Source of the DNA: Caenorhabditis remanei
Taxonomy: Eukaryota; Nematoda; Chromadorea; Rhabditida; Rhabditidae
Assembly: GCF_010183535.1 (NCBI RefSeq)
Contig: NC_071331.1
Location: 3,534,001 to 3,598,000 of the forward strand
Direction: 5' to 3'
DNA length: 64,000 bases
In this document: piece by piece, positions 1 through 11,099 of the stretch
How positions within the stretch are numbered: the stretch's first letter is position 1
Layout of the letters: each line of letters opens with the position of its first letter
The notes under the pieces: generated by a model
What the model was told of the DNA's origin: nothing
The model's database searches: none
The model's input: the letters and a program-made list of their open reading frames with translations, nothing else
Made by a program: the position numbers and the translations under genes

Positions 1-83
1 TTTGGACATTCAAGAATACTTGGACGCTAACAACTCCTTGTACAAATGCTTCAAGAGCATGGCTCAGCTGGAGAAAGAGGGAA

Positions 84-3000
84 TTGCAGAGACGAGGGCT
101 CAGCCAAAGTGATGCCAGCAATGAGTTCATCCGGTTCACAATACTGTCACCCACAGAGTTGGATCATCAAGACAAGCTTGTTGCACATCCAGGTGTCTAT
201 GCTCAGAAGAAGAGGATGCCGAAACATCACGTGGCTGTAGCAATCAGTATGAATCCAGAAGACACTTCTGCTCGGCCACGAGGATTGACCATCTATCCGA
301 AAAATCCATCCAGAGGAAAGCCGCAACAGGCGATTTCAATCTACTCGGACTTGTGCGACACAATGGGTTACCCTCTCCTGTTTCCTGATGCACAAGGTGG
401 ATATGCTCTTCATAAGTACCCAAGACGGACTGCAAAAGATCCAAAGCCGTCGTACGAGCAGAACATCAGAAACCACATCGAAGAATTGTTGAGCAACGAA
501 GAGAACCCTGAGGACTACTACAAACTTGGGACCAGAGTTCAATGAGATGTTGGAGAGTTTGAACCAACCATCTACTTCTGCAAGCGGGATGGAAGTTGAT
601 GACTCGGATTTGTAAGTAATATACATATTTCGTAATAGAAGAGCAATCGAATTATTCATCACCTCAAATTCTCACATTTTCTTTATTTCAGAGATGATAT
701 GGATGTCCGGCAAGATCAAGACATTGAGGATGGATTTGATTGGGACGAAGAGGAATACGATCCAGAAAGTGAGTAATGGAGATGAATTATCTGAAAGATT
801 GATTAGGGATAAACATTGTTGAAGTGGGGGGATAAATGATAAGCAGAACCATACAATCATCAAAGTTATTTTTTTCAGTTTGGACAATCAGCAAATACTC
901 GATCAGGGATTGCTGGAAGATGAGCAAGAGTTTCCGGTAGACGACAAAATCGGACAACAGAACAACATCACAATGAAGCAACGAAAAGGAGATATGTATC
1001 CAGTCATCGATCAACACCAAAGAACCATCGACATTCCAATTGTATCCGGAAATCCATTTGGGCCGGACAGTGATTCTGAGGAGGAGTCGCCAATTGACCG
1101 ATACAGAGGTACGGACAACTACGACGATTATGTGCCCCAAGAATTGGACAATGTTGATATGGATAGGGAGAGAGAAGTTAAACTGGAAGAGGATAGACTG
1201 AAGGAGAGAGAGGAATCGGTTCGAGGTTCAAGAGAAGAAGAAGATGAAGGAGAAGAAAGACGAAAATGATGAGCTTGAACTCGACGCAGTAATGTTATGG
1301 CGACGAGCACGACGCAGAACCGCTGGCTCTTGCAAGAAAAAATGATGGAGTCCTTGTTAAGAATGTGGAGTTTCTTTGTAGATTGTAGTATTGACGAAAA
1401 CAAGCAATAAAATCTAACGGTTTATTATTGTATCATTTCAGATCGGACAGAGGCTGAACGTCAGCAGAGCTGAACACGCAAACTTCTTGTTTTCAAGACC
1501 GAGAAGAATTCCGAACAGATATCAAGGAGAATCTCGAACTCTTGGACAATTGGTTGTGATTGACTACGGAGCCCGCATGATTGAAGGAAGGATGAACGCA
1601 TTACTTGTGCATCGAAGTGATTTCATCGGTTCGCGGGCAGAAGCCAAGTTTTCAAGTTTCAAGAACAGATGGGTAAATGAAAAGTTTAATGGCGTTAGGA
1701 GCTGGGACAACTGGCCCACACTCCCTTCGAGTGTTCCAGGAACTGTCAAATACCAACGAGAGTTAGTCATGACGGGAAGTCACACTTGCCAACAAGCTTG
1801 GAAAACCTCATCTGTTCATCACTTACACTGGAAATCCGAAATGGCCAGAAATTCAGAGAGAAACGAAATTGAGAGGAGTCAACTGGACTGACATTCCGAC
1901 ATTCGTTAACACCGTCTTCTGGAACAGGTTCGAAATTTTCATCGAAGAAGAGCTCCTTGACCAAAAAGAAAATCTCCGCTCAAGGAGGAAAGATCGTGAG
2001 AGAAGGTGAAATTTTGGCGTTGTGAGGTGGTTCATATACTCGGTGGAGTTCCAGCAGAGAGGAATGCCCCACGTCCACTTGATTGTCTGTCTGGAAAAAC
2101 CAATCACCACCGCAGCTGAAGTTGATGATATCATTTCGGCGAAGTACCAGAGATGCCAAAACGAAACGATCCAGAATATGAAGAGGTTTGTTTTCTTTAA
2201 CATATTAGTGTAATTTTCACAATTTCTTTACTGAGAATCATCAAAAACAACTAATTATGTTTTTTCCAGAAACTCCGGTACTACAATCTGGTGAAAGATA
2301 TGATGGTCCACTTCCCCTGTGAAAACGATCCAACTGCGTATTGCAGAGAAGGAGCAAAACTTCATTGGAAACAATGTGTGAAATCATTTCCTAAGAAGAT
2401 GTCAGATTTCACCGTGCTGACGGACAACCAATATCCGGACTACAAAAGAACGAATACAAACAAGTTTGTTTTGTACCGGAAAGGGAAAGCACATGTTGCT
2501 GGCAGTGAATATGTGGTGTCTCACAACAAGCCTTCGTTGATGAAACACGAGTGTCACATCAATGTCGAAGTCATCACAACTCTCCACACCCTGAAGTACA
2601 TATTCAAGTACCTCTTCAAAGGTCCTGATCGCATGCTTCTTGAAGTTTGTGAGAATATGGAAAAAGGAAATCCGGACAAGACTGCGATGACTCTTAGAGG
2701 CAACGTCTTTGCTCCAGCTAATCTTCCTGAAGGAAAATTACGTGCCCGGCAAAGACAAGCTGACAAAATGATGGATGCTGCCGGAGTCACCATTCCAAAA
2801 GATAAGCGTCTTTCAATGAATGAATGCACTGCTGTTTTGGATATGGCGGCAATGACGGCTAACGAAGCAGCTTGGAAACTCGCTTCACGACCGATGCATG
2901 GATGTTCCCATATTGTTTTCAAAGGATACGTTCATGAAGAGAACAATGAATTGCTGTATTTCAAACGCGGACTATCTGCGGCTTCTGCAAAGAAATTGCT

Positions 3001-3629
3001 CGAAAAAAAAGTTGCTGGGCAGATGGCTGCTTGGTTTAACGAAAACAAGAATCCAAAGCAGCTCAAAAACGGAATGATGACAACTGATCTGACTCTTCCA
3101 GAAATGTTCCGTTTCCTATATGTTTAGCATGAAGACGCAGAAGTTCATTCTCCGAAAACGTGATCTCTCTGGAAAAATCTTTGGGCGGATCCAAGCACCA
3201 CAGCCAAGAAATCTGGAACTCACCGCAGTCCGTTTACTTGCTCATCATGTTTGTGGACCGACAAGCTGGCAAGACTTACGGACATACAAAAACGTTGTCT
3301 ACCCAACTTGTCTCCAAGCAGCACGGGCTCGACGTCTGATGAATGGAGAGCAGGAATGGAATGATTTATTGACTGAAATTGCTGGTTATGAATCTCCAAT
3401 TGAATCCCGTCGGATGTTTGCAAGTATACTCCTTCACTGTGCTCCAGCCAATCCGAAAGATCTATGGGACAGTCATTGGGAAACCTTGGTTAGTAACAAA
3501 ACGTCTTGGTCGGATTCTCAAAAGAAAGCTCACGCTCTTCGACACATCAACTTCCTTCTGCAACGCCATGGAATGAATCTGGATCAGTTCGAGCTTGAAG
3601 GAGATTACGAAAAGAAGATTTACCTCTAA
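84..3629 (+). pseudogene. Helitron Rep (HUH endonuclease) region, frameshifted
   Basis: This is the replication-initiator half of the Helitron protein, which nicks and joins single-stranded DNA during rolling-circle transposition. The N-terminal part at 84-545 has the typical string YSDLCDTMGYPLLFPD. It continues after a frameshift near 530 to a donor at about 611, then 691-770 and 880-1269. The Rep core spans about 1487-3118: FITYTGNPKWP near 1810 is read in a different frame from the preceding ORF, the two-histidine HUH motif is in GMPHVHLI near 2060, and the catalytic tyrosines are in YIFKYLFKG near 2605. A further Helitron-specific segment occupies 3120-3629. I see frame changes near 530, 1265, 1800, 2000 and 3120 and probable introns at about 612-690, 771-877 and 2190-2269. 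The family is certain; the exact exon model is not. Confidence 0.8.
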
Positions 3630-3680
3630 TCGACCCAGCTGAGGACTTCGACAACCCAGACTTCGTCAACTTATCTCGAA

Positions 3681-5260
3681 ATGAGCATGAAAGTAAAGGA
3701 AGAACGTTTGTTACCGAGACTTGAACACGGAACAGAAGAACTTGTGGACCGAGTATTGGAGATGGATGACGAGACGGAGGTACCCAGAATGGTTTTTGTC
3801 GGCGGAGCTGGAGGAACCGGAAAAACATATTGTTATAATACAATATACCATGTGTTGATGGCACGAGGCAAACAAGTTGGTACAGTCTCTCACTCTGGAA
3901 TTGCAGCCAGTCTTCTACCAAATGGATGCACAGCTCATCGGAAAGTTTTCCATCCCGCTTGAAGTTTGTGATAGGATGAATTGCAGCATTGACCTGATTT
4001 CAGCCGAAGGTGAGTGTTTCGGGAAATTAGAGTGTTTCAGTGAAGGGGGGTGTTTTAGGTTGCCATGTAGTATAATTTTTTTAATTTCAGCCACTGCACT
4101 GAGAGCTTTGAGTGCCGTCATCTGGGATGAAGTTTGTATGTCCGACCGTAGAATAGTGTCGGCAGTCGACAACCTCTTCCAGGAACTCCACGAAAGCACA
4201 CTTCCTTTTGGTGGAGTTTTGTTCATAATGGGTGGAGATTGGAGGCAAATTCTTCCAATTGTTCAAGGTGTTCGAGATCAAGGAGTCATTGAATACACTC
4301 TCAAGAACTGGGGTGATAATTGGACTCAAGTTGAGAAATTCCACCTGACAATCAATCAAAGAGCCATTGATGACCCAGACTATGCCAGACTGATTCTCGA
4401 GATTGGAGATGGATCCAACTATGTACATGAGAAGAGACAGATGGTGTCAATTCCGGACAAACTCATTCTAACCGGAACGGACACGGATCTCGTGGACTGG
4501 GTCTTTCCAGACGTCAACACCTACAAACTGGTGGAATCTTCTGCAGTATTGACTGTGGACAATAGAACGGCTCTCCGAATCAATGAATACATCTTGGACA
4601 AGTTGAACGGAGAAATGAGAGAGTTTGTATCCATTGACACAGCTGATAAGGACAACGCTCTCAACGTGGACCCAGCCATCTTTGCTACGGAGACACCACC
4701 TGGAATGCCACCCCCACCGTCTTCGCTTGAAAGTCGGAGCCCAGATTGTTCTCCTTCGCAATCTGTCTGTGGAAGCCGGACTGTGTAACGGCACAAGATT
4801 GACGATTGTGTCTTTCGGAGAAGACGTAAGTTTTTTGTCACATCTTTTTCGGTTGAACCTATGCATAAATAAACTATTTTATTTCCAGATAATCTACTGC
4901 CACCGGAACACCGACCCGAAAAAGCCAAAGCAGATGGTCTTCTTGCATCGAATCTTGATGAGTCCCTCTGGAAAAGGAGGAAAGTCTTGTGGATTCCGCC
5001 GTCGACAGTTCCCAATTCGTTTGGCGTACGCCTGTACGATCAACAAGAGCCAGGGACAAACGTTGACAAGATGTGGACTGCTTCTGCATTCTCCAGTCTT
5101 CTCACATGGTCAGCTCTATGTTGCAATGTCGAGAGTAAGAAGAAGCGAAGACTTCCGATTGTGGCACTACAAGAGAGGGACTCCCGACGACAACTACATC
5201 CATGGAGGGATTCTTGTGCGAAACGTGGTCTATCGAGAGGTTCTGCAGCTGGGAAATTGA
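3681..5260 (+). pseudogene. Helitron PIF1-like DNA helicase region, frameshifted
   Basis: Superfamily 1B helicase of the Helitron protein, which unwinds the donor strand during transposition. Visible motifs in order: Walker A GGAGGTGKT near 3808, the DE box IWDEV near 4120, GGDWRQILPIV near 4233 (motif III), AYACTINKSQGQTL near 5030, and GQLYVAMSRVRR near 5110 (motif VI). The frame changes near 3945 and near 4705, and short introns with good GT/AG ends appear at about 4010-4089 and 4826-4889. The last coding residues lie near 5257. The helicase motifs themselves are well preserved, so decay looks recent or partial. Some apparent frameshifts could be sequencing errors. Confidence 0.85.
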
Positions 5261-5749
5261 AAATTGTGAGTTCGCGAGTTTCCAAAATTGTCTCAGCTTG
5301 CTGTGAAATTTATAACTATTCTCTCTCTCTCTCTCTTCGGAAGATAATGAACGTGTTTTCAGCGATGCTGGGAGAATCGATACAACAACGGGACATCGGA
5401 TGATTTGGCATTGGATTCTTTGGCACGTTACACTTAGCATTTATTATTGACTGGTTCATGTTTTAATTTTCTTGTTATTTTTTGCTGTTATTTTCTATTG
5501 TTTTTTTATTATTGTTATTATTACTTTGAGATATGAATTGTTGAAACTTTTTTGAAATGTTTGGATATTTGAAAAAAACTTCAAAGAATGTTCAAAGAAT
5601 GTAAATTATTGAAAATAATTTAAACATTTATTTGAACACTCTAACAATTTCCAGATGATATAAAGCAATGTTACGTACAATTTCCAGTAAAATTTAATTT
5701 AAAAAAGGCAATGCAATAATTTGAATGTAAAACTTGCCATGCACCGCGC

Positions 5750-5800
5750 ACGGGGCGAAGCCCCGTCTTGCGGAGCCCGCCGGGAGGCGGGGGACGCTAG
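5750..5800 (+). other. Helitron 3' terminus: hairpins and CTAG
   Basis: Two GC-rich hairpins stand out in AT-rich DNA. The first pairs ACGGGGC (5750-5756) with GCCCCGT (5760-5766). The second pairs CCCGCC (5776-5781) with GGCGGG (5786-5791). Five bases later comes CTAG (5797-5800), the CTRR end of a Helitron, followed by T, as expected for insertion between A and T. The terminal hairpin acts as the transposition stop signal in this family. Confidence 0.85.
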
Positions 5801-5869
5801 TCGATAATAGAAAAGGTTGGAACCTTTAGAAAAAAAAACGATTTTGTACTCTTACGATTTTAGTAGAAA

Positions 5870-6190
5870 ATGACAAACTTTGAAAGTTTGTCACGCCATA
5901 ACTGATTGCCAATTTTTGTAGAGGTTATAGATGAGATTCAATGCTTCATTTTTGTAGTTGACAATTTTTTGTACGACAACTTCCTGAAAAGTTATAGTTC
6001 ATTAAAGTTACTTCTTCACAGAATCGGCTCTCTAGCTATTGGCGGACTATAGCTTTTCAGGAAGAGTTTGTACAAAAAAGTTGTCAACTACAAAAATGAA
6101 GCTCTAGTTTTGATCTGTAACACCTAGAAAAATTGGTATTAAAAGATGATCCGAGGCACAGTGACACACTCTCAAAGTATAAAATAATCA
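5870..6190. repeat. Imperfect inverted repeat, MITE-like
   Basis: The best arms are about 5940-5997 and 6047-6107 (GTAGTTGACAA against TTGTCAACTAC, TTCCTGAAAA against TTTTCAGGAA). Weaker pairing continues outward to CACAGTGACACAC near 6160-6175. No coding content. Probably an old non-autonomous DNA transposon; no target duplication was recognised. Confidence 0.5.
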
Positions 6191-6311
6191 AATTTATTTA
6201 TTTATTTATTTTATATACGCACTCGAGGTACGTGAAAGATGAGTTCAAATGAGTTCGATGTTTATTTCAGATTATGATTCTTCAAACAATTCTAAGAAAC
6301 TTTCATCATAT

Positions 6312-6535
6312 GCTAAAATCGCTCTAAACGGTACAATTCCTGTTTTCCTGGCTTTAGGTGGAAGAGTTTTTCCGCGCGGTCGTGTAGTCCTCTCGGACAA
6401 AAGATTTTTGCTCATTCCCTCGTTTTCTTCGTTTCCTCGCTTTTTTCCAATAAGTTTTCGTGTTTTTTTTTTAAATTTTGCTCTTCCACCAAGGCTCCTT
6501 TTAAGTCAGAAAAATCGTTTTAGAGCGATTTTTAG
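6312..6535. repeat. Small foldback element
   Basis: Terminal inverted repeats GCTAAAATCGCTCTAAA (6312-6328) and TTTAGAGCGATTTTTAGC (6518-6535, one base different), with a second inner pair GGTGGAAGAG / CTCTTCCACC (6359-6368, 6481-6490). The plus-strand open frame across it is low-complexity T-rich sequence and is not a credible gene. Confidence 0.5.
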
Positions 6536-6608
6536 CGCATGCGTCATTTATAAAGGTTTAAGAATTTTTTGAAGTGTCTTAATTTGAAATTAAAAATATA
6601 AATTTTTT

Positions 6609-7918
6609 AGCTCCCCAACTTCCACCTCTCTGAAGTCCACCACTACCGGTACCAGTTCGTCCGATTCTTTATGTTCCAACACTACTGGGACCGCCCTTGT
6701 CTCTGCAAGGACTCTCTCTGCAAGCCGATGGACTTCGAGCCGCGATTCGGATGCTCAAATTGTGCGAAAGATTGGAGACATTTCGAGAAAGGTGATCCGA
6801 TGTGTCTGATCTGTCAGACGTATAAAAATCTGACTGGAGAAATGAGACCTGTGAAGGATACGTACTTTACGAAGGAGGAGAAGGAGTTGATTGTGAGATG
6901 GAATGAGATGCAAATGGAGGCGGGGAAGGTTCTCAAAAGAGAAGAATTCGAGAAGTTTATTGAAGAGGAGAAGGTGAAAAGATGGATGAACCTAGAGATC
7001 AATGAAGAGGAGAAGCTTATGATGAACTTCCAAGATCCCAAAAATGTAGAACGGTACTCGAAATAGCGGCGAAAGGAGAATATTTGGTGTCCAAGTTGAA
7101 GCCATTCGTACTTCCGTTGTTCCCGGCGTGCAAGTGTGACGAGTCGGAGGAAAGCAAACTGATGATTGAGAAAGAGAATCTTATTGTTCCAAGGTAAACT
7201 TTTTTTATAATGAGAAGAAAAAAAATTGGGACATTTCGCAGCCAGGCGTGTCTCGCAGACATGCGCTCCACCACAACCTCAGTTTTTCGTTTTTAGTCAA
7301 AGAATACTTTTTTTGTGATTTTGATAAAGGGGAACACAAGAAATTTTGCCCCGAAAAACAAAGCATGTTTTTTTTTTGAAAAAGTTTATTATCAAAATAA
7401 AAAAGTTCCGACATTTTTTCTTACGACAAAATGCAGACTCAGTACAAAATTACTACTGTGTCTGCATTCTGACGTGAAAAAAAAATGTCGGAACTTTTTA
7501 TTTCGACAATAAAACTGTATTTTGCGTAGCAGTAGCCGTACAAACAAAGTTAAAAGGTTCAGAAAATGACAAAAAACCATTAGATACGCAAAAACCAGTT
7601 TCAATAATTTTCAAAAAAATTGGTGAATCAAGAAAAAGGTTCTTTTTGACATCTCGAACTATTAATTTTCTGAAAAAGTAAAGTTATCACACTGGAAAAA
7701 AAAACTTAAAAACTGAACAAATTAAAGAAATTGAGGCTGCGAAACGTCCCAAAAATTCACCTCAAAAAATATTTCCCTTCATTTTTCCAGATCCAGAATC
7801 CTGTATATGTATTCAAATTCGAGAAGAAGTTCAACCGTGGGTCGATGAGGAGATGTATAAGAAGCGACGAAAGACAACAAACCGAAGAAATCGTAGAAAG
7901 TGACTTTACTGTATTATG
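6609..7918 (+). pseudogene. Unrecognised cysteine-rich gene remnant
   Basis: I do not recognise the product. A 3' splice-like TTTTTTAG precedes 6609. The open frame to 7066 encodes a cysteine-rich stretch (CLCKDSLCKP, then FGCSNCAKDW and MCLICQTY), which could bind zinc, followed by a charged, probably helical tail rich in E and K. A one-base shift near 7055-7065 lets coding-like sequence continue (FVLPLFPACKCDE) to a donor GTAAAC near 7195. A last exon may follow the acceptor near 7790 and stop near 7911, but its phase does not fit cleanly. The intervening DNA holds a palindrome. The frameshift, the missing 5' end and the repeats around it suggest a broken or fragmentary gene rather than a working one. 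Confidence 0.35.
7385..7513. repeat. Near-perfect short palindrome
   Basis: AAAAAGTTCCGACATTTTTT (from about 7401) pairs with AAAAAATGTCGGAACTTTTT (to about 7500), and ATGCAGAC pairs with GTCTGCAT inside. Both sides show ATTATCAAAATA / TATTTCGACAAT-like outer pairing. Probably a MITE inside the intron-like part of the gene remnant. Confidence 0.55.
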
Positions 7919-8086
7919 AGCGATTTTATTATCCCTTTTTTCTGTATTTTAGCTTTAAGAGTTGATTTCTAAATTAAGAGTTTTGAACCTTTTTCTGTTG
8001 AAAACCCCCGATTGTGAATACGTATTACATAAACAGAATCTCTTTTTCATCGAAACCCATTTTTCTACTTCCGTATCACATATGTG

Positions 8087-9200
8087 TAGAAAGTTCATTA
8101 AAGTACTCTGATCTCTCGAATAGAAAATATCATACTTGTCACGGGCCGGGCCGGGCCGGGCCGGGCCGAAATCAGGAAAAATCTCGGCCCGGCCCGCTCG
8201 GCCCGTTTTGAAACATTTTTTCAAAACATTTTGAGTTTTTGAACTTTTTTTGGAAATTTTTTGAAATTTTTTGAAAAAAGTATAGTTTTCGAATAAACAT
8301 TTAAAATTGAATCAAAATGTGAATATGTAATGATAATTTAAGCATTTTTACTGTTTTTTTTTCGAAAAATTTCAAAAAAATTGGTAAAAATGGGTACCCA
8401 TTTTTGAATCCGGGCCGCCGGGCCGGGCCGGGCCAAGAGAAATTTCGGCCCGGCCCGATTATTGACAAGTATGGAAAATATAGCACCAATGTCTCAACCG
8501 AGCCTAAAAATACTAGTGGATTTCTGAAAACAAAAAGGACTCAATGTAAACTGAAGGAAAAAAAGCTGATAATCATATATTGGAACAGTGAGTTTTACGC
8601 AAAATATTGGATATCGGAACTGTTTCAAAATGTGATCAAGTTTCATAGTCAGTGTGTTGAAAGTTTGTCATTACGTACTATTCAGTTACAACATCGTTAA
8701 TAAGGACACTTCGAAGTTTTAAGCAAAAATATTTTGTGGCATATTTTTTTCAAAAAATTTAATTTCTGCACCAAATTCTCAATTACGGAAATCGTAGTGT
8801 GATAGGAATGGAAAAGCTAATGGCACTAACTTTGACGCAAAAAACCATAAACATAATACTAAAGAAACAGTGAAAAAGAAAAAGTCAGAATATCAAAAAC
8901 TTACAGTTTCAATATATTAATTTTACAGCAAATTTGTGTTTTGGTTGCTCCTTCCGTGTCTATGTAAAGAAAAATCCAATTTTTTTTTTCTTTTACAGAA
9001 TACGTGTTCCTTATTCTTATCAACTATTTACTTCCTGCTAACTCATAAAAACTGCAAAAGAAACCGAAGGACAAAAAAGCTTTACAATAACGCCGAGAAA
9101 AAAAAGAATTTGAAAGCCTCCAATGATTTAATATATTTAGCGTTAGCCAGCCCGATCAAGGTGATTTTTCATTTTCCTTTCCCCATCTCTCTCGTCTAAA
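8087..9200 (+). repeat. Left arm of inverted duplication flanking the collagen gene
   Basis: Excluding the 343-bp insertion at 8131-8473, this arm is an imperfect reverse-complement copy of 11100-11890. Shared landmarks: the GTAGAAAGTTCA outer edge, AGCACCAATGTCTCAAC, TCCACTAGTATTT (as its complement), the GGAACTGTTTCAAAATGTG block, CTCATAAAAACTGC, and GATCAAGG near the inner edge. Both arms are noncoding AT-rich DNA; the short open frames in them are not conserved as protein. Past 9200 up to the collagen stop I see only 3'-flank sequence. Confidence 0.65.
8131..8473. mobile_element. hAT-like MITE with GGGCC repeats, 8-bp target duplication
   Basis: Non-autonomous DNA transposon, 343 bp. The terminal inverted repeats are CATACTTGTCA (8131-8141) and TGACAAGTATG (8463-8473), each followed internally by runs of GGGCC or GGCCC. 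The target duplication GAAAATAT lies at 8123-8130 and 8474-8481. The other arm of the surrounding inverted duplication (near 11838-11850) lacks the insert and shows a single AAAATAT at the same place, which independently fixes the boundaries. An 8-bp duplication is the signature of the hAT superfamily; the assignment rests on that alone. Confidence 0.85.
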
Positions 9201-9350
9201 ACTATTTCGAAGCACAGGTTTTTTTCACGTTGGAAATAAGAGAAAAAAAGAAGACAAAAAAATCACTTCATACAAACATTAACCAATGTCATGATAGAGA
9301 AAAAGAGGAAAGACAATTTGAGATTTGAAAAGCAGACTACAAACTACAAT

Positions 9351-10692
9351 TTAGTATCCTGGAGCAGTTCTTGGTGGTGGACAATGATCACAAGCTCCCT
9401 CGGATCCAATGTCTCCATCTTGTCCTGGTTGACCTGGTTGTCCTGGAGCTCCTGGTTGTCCCGGTGCTCCTGCATCTCCTTGTGGTCCTGGTTGTCCTGG
9501 TTGAGAGGCTCCTCCTGATTGTCCTGGCTGTCCTGGTGCACCGGCGGGTCCTGGTGGTCCTGGTGGTCCAGCTGGTCCTGGAGTTCCTGGAACATCGACG
9601 AGTTGTCCTGGAGCTCCTGGTGCTCCTGGGTTTCCGTTGGATCCTGGATTTCCTGATGGTCCTGGTGGTCCAGCTGGTCCTGGTGGTCCTGGACGAGCAG
9701 CTCCGCCTGATTGTCCTGGAGCTCCTGGTGCTCCTGATGGTCCCTTTTGTCCTGGTGCACCGGATGGTCCTGGTGGTCCAGCTGGGCAATCAAAGCAGAA
9801 AGAGTCGGCAGAAGCATGAGAGTCCTCAGCAGCGTCTTGTCCTGGATGTCCTGGAGCTCCTGGGTTTCCATCGTTTCCTGGTGCTCCGTCTTGTCCTGGC
9901 TGTCCTGGTGGTCCAGCTGGTCCAACTCCGCATGAGCAACAGGATCCAGATGATGAAGAAGCTGGGGCTGGTGCTCTGTGAGCAGGTGGAGCAGCGGCGA
10001 AAGAAGATGCTGGTACTTGAGCTTGGGCAATTGGAGCTGGAGCAGCGGTTGGAGCAGCAGTTGGTGTCTGATCCTCCACTTCATTTCCTTCCTCATCCAC
10101 ATAGATAATCTCAACTTCCTCGTCTTCATTCTGACGACGGATCTTCTTCGAACGAGTCACCTCTCCTGTATGGCGCCGTGCGGCACGACGGATACGTCCG
10201 TTGACTCCATGGAGGGTTTGGAACTGGAAAAACACAGCTGATATGATAATGAATCAGGGCGAATTTCAAACAAAAATAAGAAAATTGAAACAGTACCCAA
10301 ATTGTGATTTTCAAAAATAAAACCAAAAAACTCAACTCACATTCTTATACTCATCCCAAAGACCATCAGTTCTATGTTGGCAGAAGTCAACCTCAGATTG
10401 AAGGGAGGATTGCACGTGTTGCATGTAGTTGTACAACATTGGGACAGCCAAGATGGCGGTCAAAGTGGCGACGGTCGAGATTGCGATACCTGAAAAATTG
10501 AAATTCTTGGTTTCACAAATTCAGTGATCTTTGTGAAACCAGGCAAATTGATGTGAAAATCTTAAGTTAAAGACTCGTAACAGAAAGTTTCATGAGTTCC
10601 CTAGAAACGCGCCACGGGCACCCCAGCTTACCTGCAAAGGCAATCTTGCGATAAGACTCGGTCTCGTCGGCCACCTTCTTTGGATCCTCCAT
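9351..10692 (-). CDS. Cuticle collagen (col family), three exons
   Basis: Structural collagen of the nematode cuticle, secreted by the hypodermis and assembled as trimers in the extracellular matrix. Exons: 10692-10632, 10489-10341 and 10223-9351, which join in frame to a 360-residue product; the length is normal for the family. Residues 1-50 contain a basic/acidic start ([10 protein letters not shown]) and a hydrophobic signal-anchor ([18 protein letters not shown]). Around residues 80-100 are RIRRAARR and KKIRR, candidate subtilisin-like cleavage sites. Then come a Pro/Ala-rich linker, a CCSCG cluster, three Gly-X-Y blocks interrupted by a CFDCP cysteine pair and by LVDVPG, and the C-terminal [13 protein letters not shown]. 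The cysteine pattern is that of the nematode cuticular collagens. I cannot name the orthologue from sequence alone. It is the only clearly intact host protein gene here. Confidence 0.95.
10228..10293 (-). ncRNA. Candidate 21U-RNA in collagen intron 2
   Basis: Exact CTGTTTCA on the minus strand (10293-10286), with a YRNT start (CATT) whose T is at 10248, exactly 38 nt beyond the motif. The predicted 21U-RNA is 10248-10228, inside the second collagen intron and in sense orientation. Lone type I piRNAs are known to sit in introns. Confidence 0.4.
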
Positions 10693-10726
10693 CTTCAGGT
10701 TCTCTTAAAAATTTAGGATTATTTGA

Positions 10727-10792
10727 CTGTTTCAAAACAACGTCAAATAATACTTTTCGAAAAATTTACACTCGTGTCTTATCTCAAACATA
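10727..10792 (+). ncRNA. Candidate 21U-RNA upstream of the collagen ATG
   Basis: Exact CTGTTTCA at 10727-10734, and CACT with its T at 10772, spacing 38 nt. The predicted 21U-RNA is 10772-10792, antisense to the collagen 5' region. Confidence 0.4.
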
Positions 10793-10860
10793 GAAAAAAA
10801 AATTTGAATTAAAAAAAGAAAAGGTAAAAACTAATACCTTAACCTCTCACCCCGCTTTCC

Positions 10861-10867
10861 TTTTATA
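10861..10867 (-). promoter_or_regulatory. TATA box of the collagen gene
   Basis: On the minus strand the sequence reads TATAAAAGG, about 170 bases upstream of the collagen ATG. Cuticle collagen genes are strongly, cyclically transcribed and often carry a TATA box. No other open frame lies close enough to use it. Confidence 0.55.
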
Positions 10868-11099
10868 CCAATTAATATTTGGTTCCCATCGTGTAGTAAC
10901 ACGGAAGAATACTTTTCTCAGCTTCTTCTTCTCTTTACAACATTTATTTTCCATTTGGTTATTTCTACTTTTGTTCTCATCAACCAATCTACTTGTTTAG
11001 ATCTTTACCTGTGTAGAAACGAGGGGGTATCGAGAGGGGGGAGGAGAAGAAGACACATGTGTGATACGGAAGTAGAAAAATGGGTTGCGGGGAAAAAAG

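Larger units (their letters stand above)
1..5800 (+). mobile_element. Autonomous Helitron, 3' portion, decayed
   Basis: Rolling-circle DNA transposon running in from the left edge of the window; its 5' end is not present. In order it shows a Helitron N-terminal domain, an HUH replication initiator with paired tyrosines, a PIF1-like helicase, and a 3' terminus with GC-rich hairpins followed by CTAG, after which the target T follows at 5801. The coding parts are broken by several frameshifts and by short introns, so this copy is probably no longer autonomous. The protein order and terminus are diagnostic of Helitrons; the loss of function is inferred from the frameshifts. Confidence 0.9.

Noticed and set aside
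6249..6572. 107-residue open frame
   Set aside because: T-rich low-complexity translation across a foldback repeat; no coding signature.
9371..10241. Long plus-strand open frames across the collagen gene
   Set aside because: They are antisense shadows of the Gly-X-Y repeats, whose codon bias keeps other frames open.
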